NCBI GenBank assembly: GCA_016717855.1
Contig: JADKEV010000044.1
Span: 1 to 38,831 of the forward strand
From: Betaproteobacteria bacterium
Lineage (GTDB): Bacteria; Pseudomonadota; Gammaproteobacteria; Burkholderiales; Casimicrobiaceae
DNA length: 38,831 bases
Direction: 5' to 3'
Part shown: positions 18,072 through 26,899 of the stretch, piece after piece
Numbering within the stretch: the first letter of the stretch is position 1
Layout: each line of letters begins with the position of its first letter
Made by a program: the position numbers and the translations under genes
The notes under the pieces: generated by a model
What the model saw: the letters and a program-made list of their open reading frames with translations, nothing else
Databases searched by the model: none
What the model was told of the DNA's origin: nothing

Positions 18072-19190
18072 TCATGCGAAGCGATAGCGTTCGATCTTCG
18101 CCGGGTCCAGGGTTACGCCTAGCCCGGGCCCGGTCGGTAGGGGAAGCCATCCACGCTGGAGATCGAGTGGCTCCGCGACGATATCGTCGGCCGTATTGAG
18201 CGGGCCGACACATTCGAGGCCATCGATTACGTTCGACGAAGTGGCGGCCACCATGATTTCGGCCATCGTGTTGATGCCGAGCCCAAAGCCGTGACCCAAG
18301 ACGCAGCGCAGGCCCGCCGCTTCGGCGGTTGCGATCATCCTGCAGGTATTGTAGATCCCGCCCTGCTTCATTACCTTGACTTTCACGATGTCCGCGGCGT
18401 CCGCACGAATGATCCGGATCAGACTGGCGTGGTCGAGCACGGACTCGTCGGCCATGATGGGGATGCCCGCGGCCTCGCGGCGCACGCGCGCCATGCCGGC
18501 CAAGTCGTCGGCAGGAACCGGCTGTTCGAACAGCTGCAGATCGCAGTCCGCCACCATGCGCGCGAGCTTGATCGAGGTTTCCGCGTCGTAGCCTGCATTG
18601 GCGTCGATCCGGATTCCGAATCCGGGCCCCGTCGCCTGGCGCACCGCCCTCACGCGTTCGCGGTCGAGCTCGATACCTCCGCCAACCTTGATCTTCGCGG
18701 ACCGAAAGCCCCGCTTCCGCCAACTGGCAGCTTCCTTCGCGGCCTGCTCCGGCGACACGACGCCGATCCAGCCGTTGAAGAGTAGCGTGTCCCGGACGGC
18801 GCCGCCAAGATACGTGTGCACCGGCACGCCCAGGGCGCGGGCGGCGAGGTCGACACACGCCATCTCGATGGCTGCCTTGGCATCGAGAAAGCCCGCCCCC
18901 GCGGCAGCGAGGCGCTGGTTCAGCACATGAATGTTGGCCGGATCGCCGCCCAGGACGGACGGCGCGAACACATCCTTGAGTGCCTGCACCGTCTGGTCGG
19001 CCGTTTCCGTCGAATAGCCCGGAACGGGATCGACGTTGCCCAGCCCGATCGCGCCGCCTGAAGCCGTGATGCGAACAACCACGCTCCTCTGAACCGTTCG
19101 GCTTTCGTACGCGGTCGTGTATACACCCGCCAAAGGCACTGCAACACCGAAAACCTCAATGTGCTCGATTCTCATGCGCGGCAACATCAT
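18072..19190 (-). CDS. Enolase-superfamily enzyme (mandelate racemase/muconate lactonizing type)
   Basis: Numbered from the inner Met (19175), the protein carries the MLE-subgroup residues: K161-x-K163 in SAKIKVGGG, metal ligands D191 (RIDANAGY), E217 (FEQPV) and D243 (MADES), and the opposite base Lys in VKVKVMKQGG (K266/K268). The two-lysine arrangement matches muconate cycloisomerase, o-succinylbenzoate synthase and dipeptide epimerases. The family abstracts a proton alpha to a carboxylate. Possible starts are GTG 19202, ATG 19190 and ATG 19175. I chose 19190 because GGGG lies just upstream. It is the first gene of the operon and faces the LysR regulator, an arrangement typical of aromatic-acid catabolic genes. 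Substrate unknown. Confidence 0.88.
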   Translation of the reverse strand: MMLPRMRIEHIEVFGVAVPLAGVYTTAYESRTVQRSVVVRITASGGAIGLGNVDPVPGYSTETADQTVQALKDVFAPSVLGGDPANIHVLNQRLAAAGAGFLDAKAAIEMACVDLAARALGVPVHTYLGGAVRDTLLFNGWIGVVSPEQAAKEAASWRKRGFRSAKIKVGGGIELDRERVRAVRQATGPGFGIRIDANAGYDAETSIKLARMVADCDLQLFEQPVPADDLAGMARVRREAAGIPIMADESVLDHASLIRIIRADAADIVKVKVMKQGGIYNTCRMIATAEAAGLRCVLGHGFGLGINTMAEIMVAATSSNVIDGLECVGPLNTADDIVAEPLDLQRGWLPLPTGPGLGVTLDPAKIERYRFA

Positions 19191-19299
19191 GTATCCCCAC
19201 ACGGCGCTGGCAGACGTTTTGTCGGCCGATGCCAGATGTTGATATGCGGGCGACTTGAACTCAATTGAATTATTCGTGCCTTTGTATTAACTTTCGGGA
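19191..19299. promoter_or_regulatory. Divergent promoter region with LysR-type operator candidate
   Basis: About 100 bp separates the enolase-superfamily gene (-) from the LysR gene (+). It is markedly AT-richer than the genes. It holds a perfect 8-bp palindrome TCAATTGA at 19261-19268, inside a weaker dyad TTGAACTCAATTGAATTA that fits the T-N11-A outline of LysR binding sites. No -35/-10 pair can be assigned with certainty. Confidence 0.5.
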
Positions 19300-20190
19300 A
19301 TGGATATTAATACTCGCGACATTGGCTACTTCCTCGCCGTCGCCCACGCGGGAAATCTCGCCGGCGCGTCACGCGCCTGCCACGTGACCGAGGCGGCGTT
19401 ATCGAAAGCGATAGGGCGCGTCGAGATTGCGGTCGGCTTCCCCGTCTTTGAGCGAAGCAAGAAGGGAATGGTCCTCACGCAGGCCGGCAAGGTAATTCAC
19501 ACCCACGCAGTGAGAATTCGCCACGAACATGACGACACAATGAGTCTCGCAGCCGACATGCGCAGCGGCGTCGTCGGGTTTCTTCGCGTGGGTGCAACGC
19601 GGCCGGTATACGACGGCTTCGTGGCCCCCGCGATCGCGCAACTGATCCGGGAGCAGCCCGGGCTTGAACTTCGGGTGGTCCTCGACATAGCGGGCTCCCT
19701 TACGACAATGCTGGAACTTGGCCAGCTCGACCTCGTGTTCGCCCCAATCATCGGTACTCCCGCGCGCAATCTGGAGGTCACTCAATTCGGCCATGACGAG
19801 TTGACCGTGGTCGCGCGGACAGGGCATCCGTTTTTCAGAAAGCGGTCGAAAACGATGGCCGACCTGCTGCAGTATTCGTGGATCATCCCGCCGCGGCACA
19901 CGTCGGCGACGAGTTGGCTTGAGGAGCGCTTTGCCGCTGCCGGACTTGCCCCTCCGAAAGTAGTGCTGGAGGTCGACTACGCAGGAAGCGCCACGATCGA
20001 TCTGGCGGCTGCCACGGATCTTTTGCTGTTGAGTCCGGGCGCGGGGCCGTCGCGAGGCGGTCAAAAGTGTGTCCGGCGCATTGATATCCCGGAGCTCGAA
20101 TTCAAGCGGCCGGTATACGCTATCGCGCGACGCGGATGCTACTGGTCTCTTAGCATGAGAGCGCTCGTCAATGCGCTTTCACAGAAATGA
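19300..20190 (+). CDS. LysR-family transcriptional regulator
   Basis: This 296-residue protein has the LysR layout: an N-terminal winged helix-turn-helix (about 4-62; YFLAVAHAGNLAGASRACHV, TEAALSKAIGRVE, TQAGK) and an effector domain from about 90 (VGFLRVGATRPVYDGFVAPA, LELGQLDLVFAPI, DELTVVARTGHP). It is divergent from the five-gene catabolic operon, the classical position for a LysR activator of that operon. It probably also represses its own gene. The likely inducer is the pathway substrate or its CoA ester. The stop is followed closely by an interspersed repeat (20227-20415). Confidence 0.9.
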   Translation: MDINTRDIGYFLAVAHAGNLAGASRACHVTEAALSKAIGRVEIAVGFPVFERSKKGMVLTQAGKVIHTHAVRIRHEHDDTMSLAADMRSGVVGFLRVGATRPVYDGFVAPAIAQLIREQPGLELRVVLDIAGSLTTMLELGQLDLVFAPIIGTPARNLEVTQFGHDELTVVARTGHPFFRKRSKTMADLLQYSWIIPPRHTSATSWLEERFAAAGLAPPKVVLEVDYAGSATIDLAAATDLLLLSPGAGPSRGGQKCVRRIDIPELEFKRPVYAIARRGCYWSLSMRALVNALSQK

Positions 20191-20226
20191 GTTGCGTTGT
20201 CTAATCAAGCGCCGCCATTACTGCCT

Positions 20227-20415
20227 CACCCCGCAATTCGATGCGGGACAAGGCCCGATGGCGGAGAGGGCGGCCACCAAGATAACGCATCACGACTCGC
20301 CATTACATGTCGCAAGTTCGCTCGTCATCGGGCATGTCTGAATTCAGTCGTGTCGCCTCGGGGCACCCAGCGCCACTGCATCGCAACCAGAATGATGGGT
20401 GGGATGATGGGTGGA
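20227..20415 (+). repeat. Interspersed repeat, copy A
   Basis: This copy shares the core GATGCGGGACAAGGCCCGAT, GGCGGAGAGGGCGGCCACC and the 3' end GATGGGTGGGATGATGGGTG with copies at 27555, 34317 and 37820. It includes the hairpin CCCGCA/TGCGGG with loop ATTCGA. It lacks the left 40 bases seen in copies C and D. It contains no convincing gene. Confidence 0.8.
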
Positions 20416-20453
20416 GACAAGTCGCGTTGCAGTGATCGCGACAATCATGCGGC

Positions 20454-20640
20454 TTACTTGACGAGCAACCGTACACTCAGCCCGGCGCGGGTGGCAATGT
20501 TGACGAGAGCGTCCAGACTGAACAGCCCGATCTTATCCTTGAGCAGGGCATTGAGGCGCGCAGTCGTCAGCCCCAGAGCCTCGGCCATCATCGCTTGCGG
20601 CGCGCACCCTTCCGGCAGCGGTCCTCGATGGTTCCAAGGA
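20454..20640 (-). pseudogene. C-terminal fragment of an XRE/HTH antitoxin-like protein
   Basis: The minus-strand frame ends MMAEALGLTTARLNALLKDK, IGLFSLDALVNIATRAGLSV, RLLVK and TAA at 20454-20456. This is the second half of the helix-turn-helix domain seen in XRE-type antitoxins (HTH_37-like). The first helices and a start codon are missing, and the upstream bases belong to an unrelated secreted-protein fragment, so it is truncated. No toxin gene is nearby. Copy A of the interspersed repeat lies 39 bp beyond its stop. Confidence 0.6.
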
Positions 20641-20693
20641 ACCAGCGAGAGCATGTAAGACTCGATCTGCGCAGACGTGAGCCGGACCCACGG

Positions 20694-20928
20694 TCGAAAA
20701 CACGCCGCCGATGTACATGACGTTGCCGGACTGCGCCATGCTGAATACGTCGCCATCGGTGACCCATAGCGAGGCGTCGGCTGATTGCGCGTGCGATGTC
20801 GGCGCAACAAGCGCCGCAGCGAAGAAGAGAAGAGCGGTCAACACCGCTGTCGACGGCCGCACAATGCGATCGCTGTTGGTGCGGGTAACTGGTGCGGTCG
20901 GCAGGCACTGAACGGTTGATACTCTCAT
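20694..20928 (-). pseudogene. N-terminal fragment of a secreted propeller-type protein
   Basis: From ATG 20928 the frame gives a signal peptide (VLTALLFFAAALVAPTSHAQ) and then SADASLWVTDGDVFSMAQSG and NVMYIGGVFSTVGP, the start of a delta-60/propeller-like repeat protein. After the codons for FSTVGP (about 20694) similarity stops and the antitoxin-like fragment begins. The frame continues to 20533 but with no recognisable sequence. It is downstream of the 1773-residue secreted protein on the same strand, so it could still be transcribed and give a short exported peptide. Confidence 0.55.
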
Positions 20929-21000
20929 CGTGCTGCTTTCACGAAGTCCGAAAGCAACCTCTTGACGCTTCACAACTAGCCTTGCGTCCCCCCGGACGCT

Positions 21001-24000
21001 CTACTGCAGCGGGATCTGCTGCACCTGGGCCTGCGTAAAGGCCGCGTTCCAGAGGCGGAGATCATCGAGCAGTCCGGTGTAGTTGCCGCCGTGGCCGATG
21101 ATGTCCATGCCGTCGGCGCTGGCGCCGCCCAGCGTACGGCCGGTCGAGCCGCTGCCCGCGAGCTGTCCGTTGATGTAGAGCGTCACCGTCGTGCCCTGGT
21201 GCACCGTCACGAGGATCACCCACGCGTCGGTCGGGATGGCGATCGTGGAGGTCACTTGCGTAATGAACGGGTTGGTGCCGTCGCTGTGCGTCGCCACGAG
21301 CTTCAAGCCCGTCGAGGTCTTCTGGATCCTGGTCTGCAGCACGCGGTTTTTGAACAGGAGCGCGTGGTAGCTGTCATTCGACCAGCCGTTGGCCGTCGCG
21401 GCGGTGATCTTCACCCACGTCGAGGTCGTCGCGGCGGGCCAAGCGTTCATGATGGTCGTGCCGTCGGTCGCGAGGTAGGTGCCGGTCGCGCCAACGAAGC
21501 GCATGGAAGCCGTGTTCGTGCCGGCGATCGGCGCCGTGTCGGTCGCGTACTGGATCGAGCCGCGGGCCGACGTCGGCACGTTCAGCATCGATTCGACGGC
21601 GCTGTTGTTGAATCGCCAGTTGAGCGTCGGCTGAGGCAGGGTCGGCGTCGTCTGCACGTTCATCGTGACCGCGTAGGTCGTGGACGCGCTCGGCGTCACG
21701 ATCGTGTGGCTCTGCGCGCCGCCGTCCGACCAGGAGCCGAACTGATAGCCCTGGCCGGCGATCGTCTGCGGAGAGGTAACGCCGATCGTGCGCTGGACGC
21801 CAGCAACGCCGATGAACGTGTACGGCGTGGCAAACGGGGAACCGTCGAGGAGCACCTGCGTGCCCGGAACGTTCGAGGAGAGCGTGATATTCGCCTTGCG
21901 CGGGTAGACGTCGCGCGACACGGTCGACTGGAGGCCGGCCGAGTCGGTCACCGTCAGGTTGATGCGGTACCAGACGTTCTCTTCCGGATGGCCGGACGTC
22001 GGGATCGTGAAGGTGCCGCTCGCGACGCCGTTCACCGGACCCAACTGCGGGTGCGTGTGGGCGTCGTGATGGAACACGACGGTCCAGCTGAACGCGCTCG
22101 GGGGCAGAACGCCGTCATCCGGATCGCTGGCCGAGCCGGAAAACGCGATCGTGTCGCCGGCCGTGTACAGCGCGCCGACGGACGGAGTGAGGATCGTGGC
22201 CGTCGGCGGAGCGCCGACCGAGATCGAAACGGTGTCGGTGTCGGAACCGCCCTTGCCGTCGGTGACCGTCAGCGTGGCGGTGTAGAGGCCACCCGTCGTG
22301 TAGGTATGGTAGGCGATCGCGCCGGTGCCGGTCGCGCCGTCACCGAAATTCCACGCATACGAGAGCGTGTCGTTATCCTGGTCGGTCGAGCCGGTGCCGT
22401 CGAACGTCACTGCGAGCGGCGACAGGCCGGACAGCGGGCTGGCCGAGGCGCTGGCGACCGGATTGTGGTTCGTGCCGTTGCTCACGAAGTAGAGGCGCGA
22501 GATCGTACCCGAACCATGGCCTGCGATGAGCAAGCTGCCGTCCGTCGCGGTCTTCAGGTCGACCGAGAACATCGGGATCGAGAGCGGGAACGTGGCCTGG
22601 GCGTTGTTCGACGCGTTCAGGTAGCGCAGCCACGTGCTGCAGTAGTCGACGACGAAGTAGTCGTCGCGATATTCGATCGGGAACTGGCTGCCGGTGTAGA
22701 AGGCGCCGCCCGTAATGGCACAGCCTTCGATGCCGCGCTCATGTACGTAGATCGGGTTCTGCGCGAACGTATTCGAGCAGAGGCCTTCGCAGGTCGGCCA
22801 GCCGTAGTTGCGGCCCGCCTGGCCGACGTTCACTTCTTCCCAGAGGCCCGCGCCGACGTCGTTGATGTGCATCTTGCCGGTCGTGGGGTGGAAAGAGAAC
22901 CGGTACGGGTTGCGCAAGCCAAAGGCCCAAATGGCGCGGTACTGGCCGACAGGGGTAACCGTCTGGCCGGACGTCGTCACGAAGCTCGTCGGGTTGTCGC
23001 CCGGAATCGTGCCATCGCTGTTGAGGCGAAGAATCTTGCCGTTGTACGTCGTGACCGTCTGGGATTCGAGCGGTTCGCCAGCGTCGCCGAGAGCGAGGTA
23101 CAGCTTGCCGTCCGGACCGAAGTGGACGTCGCCGCCGCGATGGTTGCCGGAAATGTTGTAGTACTCAAGCAAGATGACTTCGCTGCCCGGAACGACGACG
23201 TTGCCATTGGCCGTGAAGCGGCTGAGGCGGGCGCCGAGTGAGTTCTCGGTGTAGAAGATGTAGATGTAGTTGTTCGTCGTGAAGTTCGGGTCGAAGGCGA
23301 TGCCCAAGAGACCGCGTTCTTCATCGCTGCGCATGTTTGTCGTTACCAGGAACGGCTGCGAGAGCAGCTGGCCCTGCGCAGTGACGATGCGCACGGCGCC
23401 GGCCTGTTCGGTAATGAACAAGCGGCCATCCGGTGCGTACGACATGGCCGTCGGACTGGCCAGGCCGGTGATATACGAGTTATTCAGCTGGAAGGAGCCT
23501 TCCGGCGGCGTGACCGTCGAGAAGGTCGCAGCAATCGTATGGTTGGCGTTCACGCTCGAGAAGACATAGCTCGTCACGGCACCGACAGAAACACCGTCTA
23601 CCGAGACGTTGGCAATCTGGTAGGTGGCGTTCGGCGTGATATTGAAGACCTGCGTTTGTCCGGCGGCCACGTTGACCGATCCGCCGGGCGAGATAGCGCC
23701 ACCGGTTCCGGCCGTGGCAGAAATCACATACGACGTAGGCGGAATCAGCACGAACGTCGCTGAAATCGTGTGGTTCGCCGTGACGTTCGTGAATGTATGG
23801 CTCGCGGCCACGCCTTGCGAAACGCCGTCCACCAGAAGACCGGAGATCTGATAGCCGCTGTTGGGCGTGATAGTGAACGTCTGGTTCGCGCCGCTGTTCA
23901 CGATGACGGAGCCGGTCGGCGAAATCGAACCGTTCGCGCCGGCGGACGCCGCAATCGTGAACGTGGTCGGAGGAATCGCCGAGAACGTCGCGGAGATCGT

Positions 24001-26322
24001 GTGGTTAGCCGTGACGTTTGTGAAGGCATAGCTCGTGAGCGCACCTTGAGAGACACCATCGACAAGAACGCTGGCAACTTGATAGCCGCTGTTCGGAGTA
24101 ATGGTGAAGGCCTGGTTTGCGCCACTGCTAACCGTGACGGAGCCGGGCGGCGAAATCGAGCCGTTCGCGCCAGCAGCGGCAGTCACGGTGAATGTCGAGG
24201 GCGTGCCTCCTCCACCTGCCAGTTGCGCCGCTTCCGCCTGTGTGATCGCGCGGTTGTACACGCGAAAATCGTCAATGAAGCCGGCGAAGCGCCCGTCGTA
24301 CGGGTGGATCTCAAAGATATCGCCGCTGGCAACGCCGAGTGTTTTGCCCGTATTGACAGTGCCGACCGGCTGGCCGTTGAAAAAGACGGAAGCCGTTGTA
24401 CCAGCATGCGTCGTGACGACATGGACCCAGGTGTCCGTCGGAATGGAAGCGGTAGAAGTGACCCAGGTGCCGAGTGCAGTGCCGTTGCTATGCGTCGTCA
24501 TCAGCTTGAGCTGACCGGTCGCATCCTTGATGACGCGCGTCTCCAGAATCTGTTGCTTGTAGAACAAATCGTGGTTCGAGTTGTTGGACCAAGTCGCCGC
24601 CGTCGCGCTGCTGATTTTCATCCAAAAGGCGATGCTCCCGCCCGCCCATCCGTCGAACAGGGTCCAGCCGCCGAGCGCCTGGGACTCGATGCCGCCGATC
24701 TGCAGCGAAGCGGCGTTGCCGGCCACCGGCGCGGCCTGCGTGCTGAAGCTTGTCGTGCCGCGGAGAATGAAATCATTGTCCCCCGCCGAATCCGTCGCGT
24801 TGTTGTCGAACTTGAGATGCGTGACCAGTCCGGGCACCTCCCCTCCGGGCGGCGTGGCCGTCGAGAAGGAGGCGGAGATCGTGCGGTTGGCGGTGACGTT
24901 GGTGAAGGTGTAGCTCGCGATCGCTCCCTGTGCAACGCCGTCAACGACGACGCTCGAGATCTGGTAGCCGCTGTTCGGAGTGATCGTGAACGACCGGTTC
25001 GCGCCGCTCGTGACCGCAATGTTGCCCGAAGGCGAAATCGAGCCGTTCGCGCCGGCCGAGGCCGTAATCGTGAACGTGGTCGGAGGAATTACCGAGAGCG
25101 TCGCGGCGATCGTGTGGTTCGCCGTGACGTTGGTGAAGGTGTAGCTCGAAACCGCGCCGACGGAAGATCCGTCGACCGTAACGCTCGCCACCTGGTAGCC
25201 GCTGTTCGGAGTGAGCGTGAACGACCGGTTCGCGCCGCTCGTGACCGCAACGTTGCCCGAAGGCGAAATCGAGCCGTTCGCGCCGGCCGAGGCCGTAATC
25301 GTGAACGTGGTCGGAGGAATTACCGAGAGCGTCGCGGCGATCGTGTGGTTCGCCGTGACGTTGGTGAAGGTGTAGCTCGCGATCGCTCCCTGTGCAACGC
25401 CGTCAACGACGACACTCGAGATCTGGTAGCCGCTGTTCGGAGTGAGCGTGAACGACCGGTTCGCGCCGCTCGTGACCGTAACGTTGCCCGAAGGCGAAAT
25501 CGAGCCGTTCGCGCCCGCTGAAGCGGTCACGGTGAACGTCGTCGGAGCGCCTCCCCCGCCGGCCAATTCCACGGCTTCTGCCTGGGTGATGGCGCGGTTG
25601 TACACCTGGAATTCGTCGAGAAGGCCGGCAAAGCCTCCATCGTACGGATGGATCTCGAGAATATCGCTGCTCGCGACGCCGAGGGTCTTGTTCGTGCCTC
25701 CCGTACCGACGAGCTGGCCGTTGAAATAGATGGAAGCGATCGAGCCCGCATGCGTTGTCACGACATGCACCCAGGTATTCACCGGCAGCGAAGCCGTGGA
25801 CATCACCCAGGTGTTCGTGCCGAACGACGTACCGTCGCCGTGTGTCGTAATCAGCTTCAGCTGGCCCGTCGCGTCCTTGAAGACGCTCGTTTCCAAGACG
25901 TTGTACTTGAAAAGCAGGTCGTGGTGGCTGTTGTTGGCCCACGCCTGCGTCGTGGCACCGTCGAGGCGCAGCCAGAATGCCGTGCTCCCGCCCGCCCATC
26001 CGTCGAACAGGGTCCAGCCGCCGAGCGCCTGGGACTCGATGCCGCCGATCTGCAGCGAAGCGGCGTTGCCGGCCACCGGCGCGGCCTGCGTGCTGAAGCT
26101 TGTCGTGCCGCGGAGAATGAAATCATTGTCCCCCGCCGAATCCGTCGCGTTGTTGTCGAACTCGAGATGCGTGACCAGTCCGGGCACCTCCGCTTTCGCG
26201 ACAGGGCCGTACAGCCCGGTTGCAACGGCGACGAGGAGCGCCGCAGCCGCGAAACTTCCGAAAATGCGGGCCATTTTCGATCTCATAGCGGATGGCGCGA
26301 CGTTAAGCATGTTTGAGCCCAT
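21001..26322 (-). CDS. Giant secreted mosaic: LamG, InlB-like repeats, GSDH quinoprotein and PKD modules
   Basis: This 1773-residue protein has a signal peptide (about 17-44, ending VAKA). In order: LamG/concanavalin-like domain 1 (about 45-255; VPGLVTHLEFDNNATDSAGD), three InlB-type repeats (about 260-490; SGANRSFTLTPNSGYQ), LamG domain 2 (495-705), three more repeats (707-955), a glucose/sorbosone dehydrogenase-like PQQ propeller (about 960-1280; DEERGLLGIAFDPNF, NHRGGDVHFGPDGKLYLALG), a PKD domain (about 1284-1371; WNFGDGATG), Ig-like and PEGA-like modules, and LamG domain 3 (about 1560-1773). The His-containing NHRGGD stretch is where GSDH enzymes place catalytic and PQQ/Ca ligands. Such proteins may oxidise or bind sugars outside the cell. 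The first ATG (26322) is used, and MRSKMARI at 26286 is an alternative start. Confidence 0.85.
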   Translation of the reverse strand: MGSNMLNVAPSAMRSKMARIFGSFAAAALLVAVATGLYGPVAKAEVPGLVTHLEFDNNATDSAGDNDFILRGTTSFSTQAAPVAGNAASLQIGGIESQALGGWTLFDGWAGGSTAFWLRLDGATTQAWANNSHHDLLFKYNVLETSVFKDATGQLKLITTHGDGTSFGTNTWVMSTASLPVNTWVHVVTTHAGSIASIYFNGQLVGTGGTNKTLGVASSDILEIHPYDGGFAGLLDEFQVYNRAITQAEAVELAGGGGAPTTFTVTASAGANGSISPSGNVTVTSGANRSFTLTPNSGYQISSVVVDGVAQGAIASYTFTNVTANHTIAATLSVIPPTTFTITASAGANGSISPSGNVAVTSGANRSFTLTPNSGYQVASVTVDGSSVGAVSSYTFTNVTANHTIAATLSVIPPTTFTITASAGANGSISPSGNIAVTSGANRSFTITPNSGYQISSVVVDGVAQGAIASYTFTNVTANRTISASFSTATPPGGEVPGLVTHLKFDNNATDSAGDNDFILRGTTSFSTQAAPVAGNAASLQIGGIESQALGGWTLFDGWAGGSIAFWMKISSATAATWSNNSNHDLFYKQQILETRVIKDATGQLKLMTTHSNGTALGTWVTSTASIPTDTWVHVVTTHAGTTASVFFNGQPVGTVNTGKTLGVASGDIFEIHPYDGRFAGFIDDFRVYNRAITQAEAAQLAGGGGTPSTFTVTAAAGANGSISPPGSVTVSSGANQAFTITPNSGYQVASVLVDGVSQGALTSYAFTNVTANHTISATFSAIPPTTFTIAASAGANGSISPTGSVIVNSGANQTFTITPNSGYQISGLLVDGVSQGVAASHTFTNVTANHTISATFVLIPPTSYVISATAGTGGAISPGGSVNVAAGQTQVFNITPNATYQIANVSVDGVSVGAVTSYVFSSVNANHTIAATFSTVTPPEGSFQLNNSYITGLASPTAMSYAPDGRLFITEQAGAVRIVTAQGQLLSQPFLVTTNMRSDEERGLLGIAFDPNFTTNNYIYIFYTENSLGARLSRFTANGNVVVPGSEVILLEYYNISGNHRGGDVHFGPDGKLYLALGDAGEPLESQTVTTYNGKILRLNSDGTIPGDNPTSFVTTSGQTVTPVGQYRAIWAFGLRNPYRFSFHPTTGKMHINDVGAGLWEEVNVGQAGRNYGWPTCEGLCSNTFAQNPIYVHERGIEGCAITGGAFYTGSQFPIEYRDDYFVVDYCSTWLRYLNASNNAQATFPLSIPMFSVDLKTATDGSLLIAGHGSGTISRLYFVSNGTNHNPVASASASPLSGLSPLAVTFDGTGSTDQDNDTLSYAWNFGDGATGTGAIAYHTYTTGGLYTATLTVTDGKGGSDTDTVSISVGAPPTATILTPSVGALYTAGDTIAFSGSASDPDDGVLPPSAFSWTVVFHHDAHTHPQLGPVNGVASGTFTIPTSGHPEENVWYRINLTVTDSAGLQSTVSRDVYPRKANITLSSNVPGTQVLLDGSPFATPYTFIGVAGVQRTIGVTSPQTIAGQGYQFGSWSDGGAQSHTIVTPSASTTYAVTMNVQTTPTLPQPTLNWRFNNSAVESMLNVPTSARGSIQYATDTAPIAGTNTASMRFVGATGTYLATDGTTIMNAWPAATTSTWVKITAATANGWSNDSYHALLFKNRVLQTRIQKTSTGLKLVATHSDGTNPFITQVTSTIAIPTDAWVILVTVHQGTTVTLYINGQLAGSGSTGRTLGGASADGMDIIGHGGNYTGLLDDLRLWNAAFTQAQVQQIPLQ
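24633..24840. repeat. Near-identical 208-bp LamG duplication, unit 1
   Basis: Bases 24633-24840 match 25983-26190 at every position but one (T against C in the ACTTGAG/ACTCGAG context). The offset is exactly 1350 bp. Both encode the start of a LamG domain. The rest of the two domains has diverged, so this block was copied or converted recently. Confidence 0.9.
25021..25478. repeat. 231-bp tandem InlB-type repeats
   Basis: Adjacent units are 231 bp (77 codons) apart. The blocks 25021-25148 and 25252-25379 appear identical, and parts of the first and third units (24919-25017 and 25380-25478) are nearly so. They encode the TFTITASAGANGSISPSGN repeats of the giant secreted protein. Confidence 0.85.
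25983..26190. repeat. Near-identical 208-bp LamG duplication, unit 2
   Basis: Partner of the block at 24633-24840. It encodes the first LamG domain just after the signal peptide of the giant secreted protein. Confidence 0.9.
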
Positions 26323-26619
26323 AGGAAATTTAGGATCCTTGAGGTCGATTGTCTATGGGCCGGTCATGCCGGATGTAGAACAATAGACGTCGAGGATTTA
26401 ACTGTCGGTGCGGCAGCGAACTTTGCACAAACGATTATCCCGCCGCTGAGAAGCGGCCTGCGGCTCCTCGGTCGGGTCGATAACGGGCCTCTTGTCGAGA
26501 TGAAACCAGTCCATTTGGGTCGCGACCGCAAGCTCCGTGGCCAAGACGCGTGGCCGGGGGGCCTGCCGGTCGCTGAAACCCACTCGCCGCGGCCGAAAGC
26601 CGCTATCAATACCCCAGGT

Positions 26620-26662
26620 GGGTCAGTTTCAAATTGCCGGCTGGGTCAGCTTACAATTGCCG
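26620..26662 (+). mobile_element. Terminal-repeat remnant resembling an IS21-family end
   Basis: Two direct repeats 23 bp apart, GGGTCAGTTTCAAATTGCCG and GGGTCAGCTTACAATTGCCG, are followed by TTAACGGGCG. Multiple short GGGTCA...ATTGCCG repeats are typical of IS21-family termini. No istA or istB gene remains nearby, so this is a solo end. The identification is from memory of such ends, not from a search. Confidence 0.45.
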
Positions 26663-26899
26663 TTAACGGGCGCGCGCAATGCCCCGGCGGGGTCGTACCC
26701 ACTCGACGCTCGGAAGGTCTGGAAAGCGGAAACTAATCCGACGCGTCACCAGCATCACCCTCTAATACGAGGGCACTCGCGGTCGCCTTGCCGCGGAGGT
26801 GTTTCACTTCGATTCAAGCGGATGGTCTCGAGAGCCTTCGCCCACTAGGCCCCGACTTGCCGTCGCCGGCACTACCTTCCGGGGAGTTTCCGGAGCCTC

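Noticed and set aside
20197..20658. Plus-strand 153-codon frame across repeat copy A
   Set aside because: Frames through the other repeat copies are not conserved as protein, so the repeat is better seen as non-coding.
21091..23241. Long plus-strand open frame (716 codons) opposite the giant secreted gene
   Set aside because: It is Arg/Val/Asp-rich with no domain motifs and mirrors the codon pattern of the real gene. A shadow of GC-rich coding DNA.
23770..25521. Plus-strand open frame of 583 codons with repeated NRERGRRNRRERRGDRVV-like text
   Set aside because: The repetition only reflects the InlB-type repeats on the other strand.
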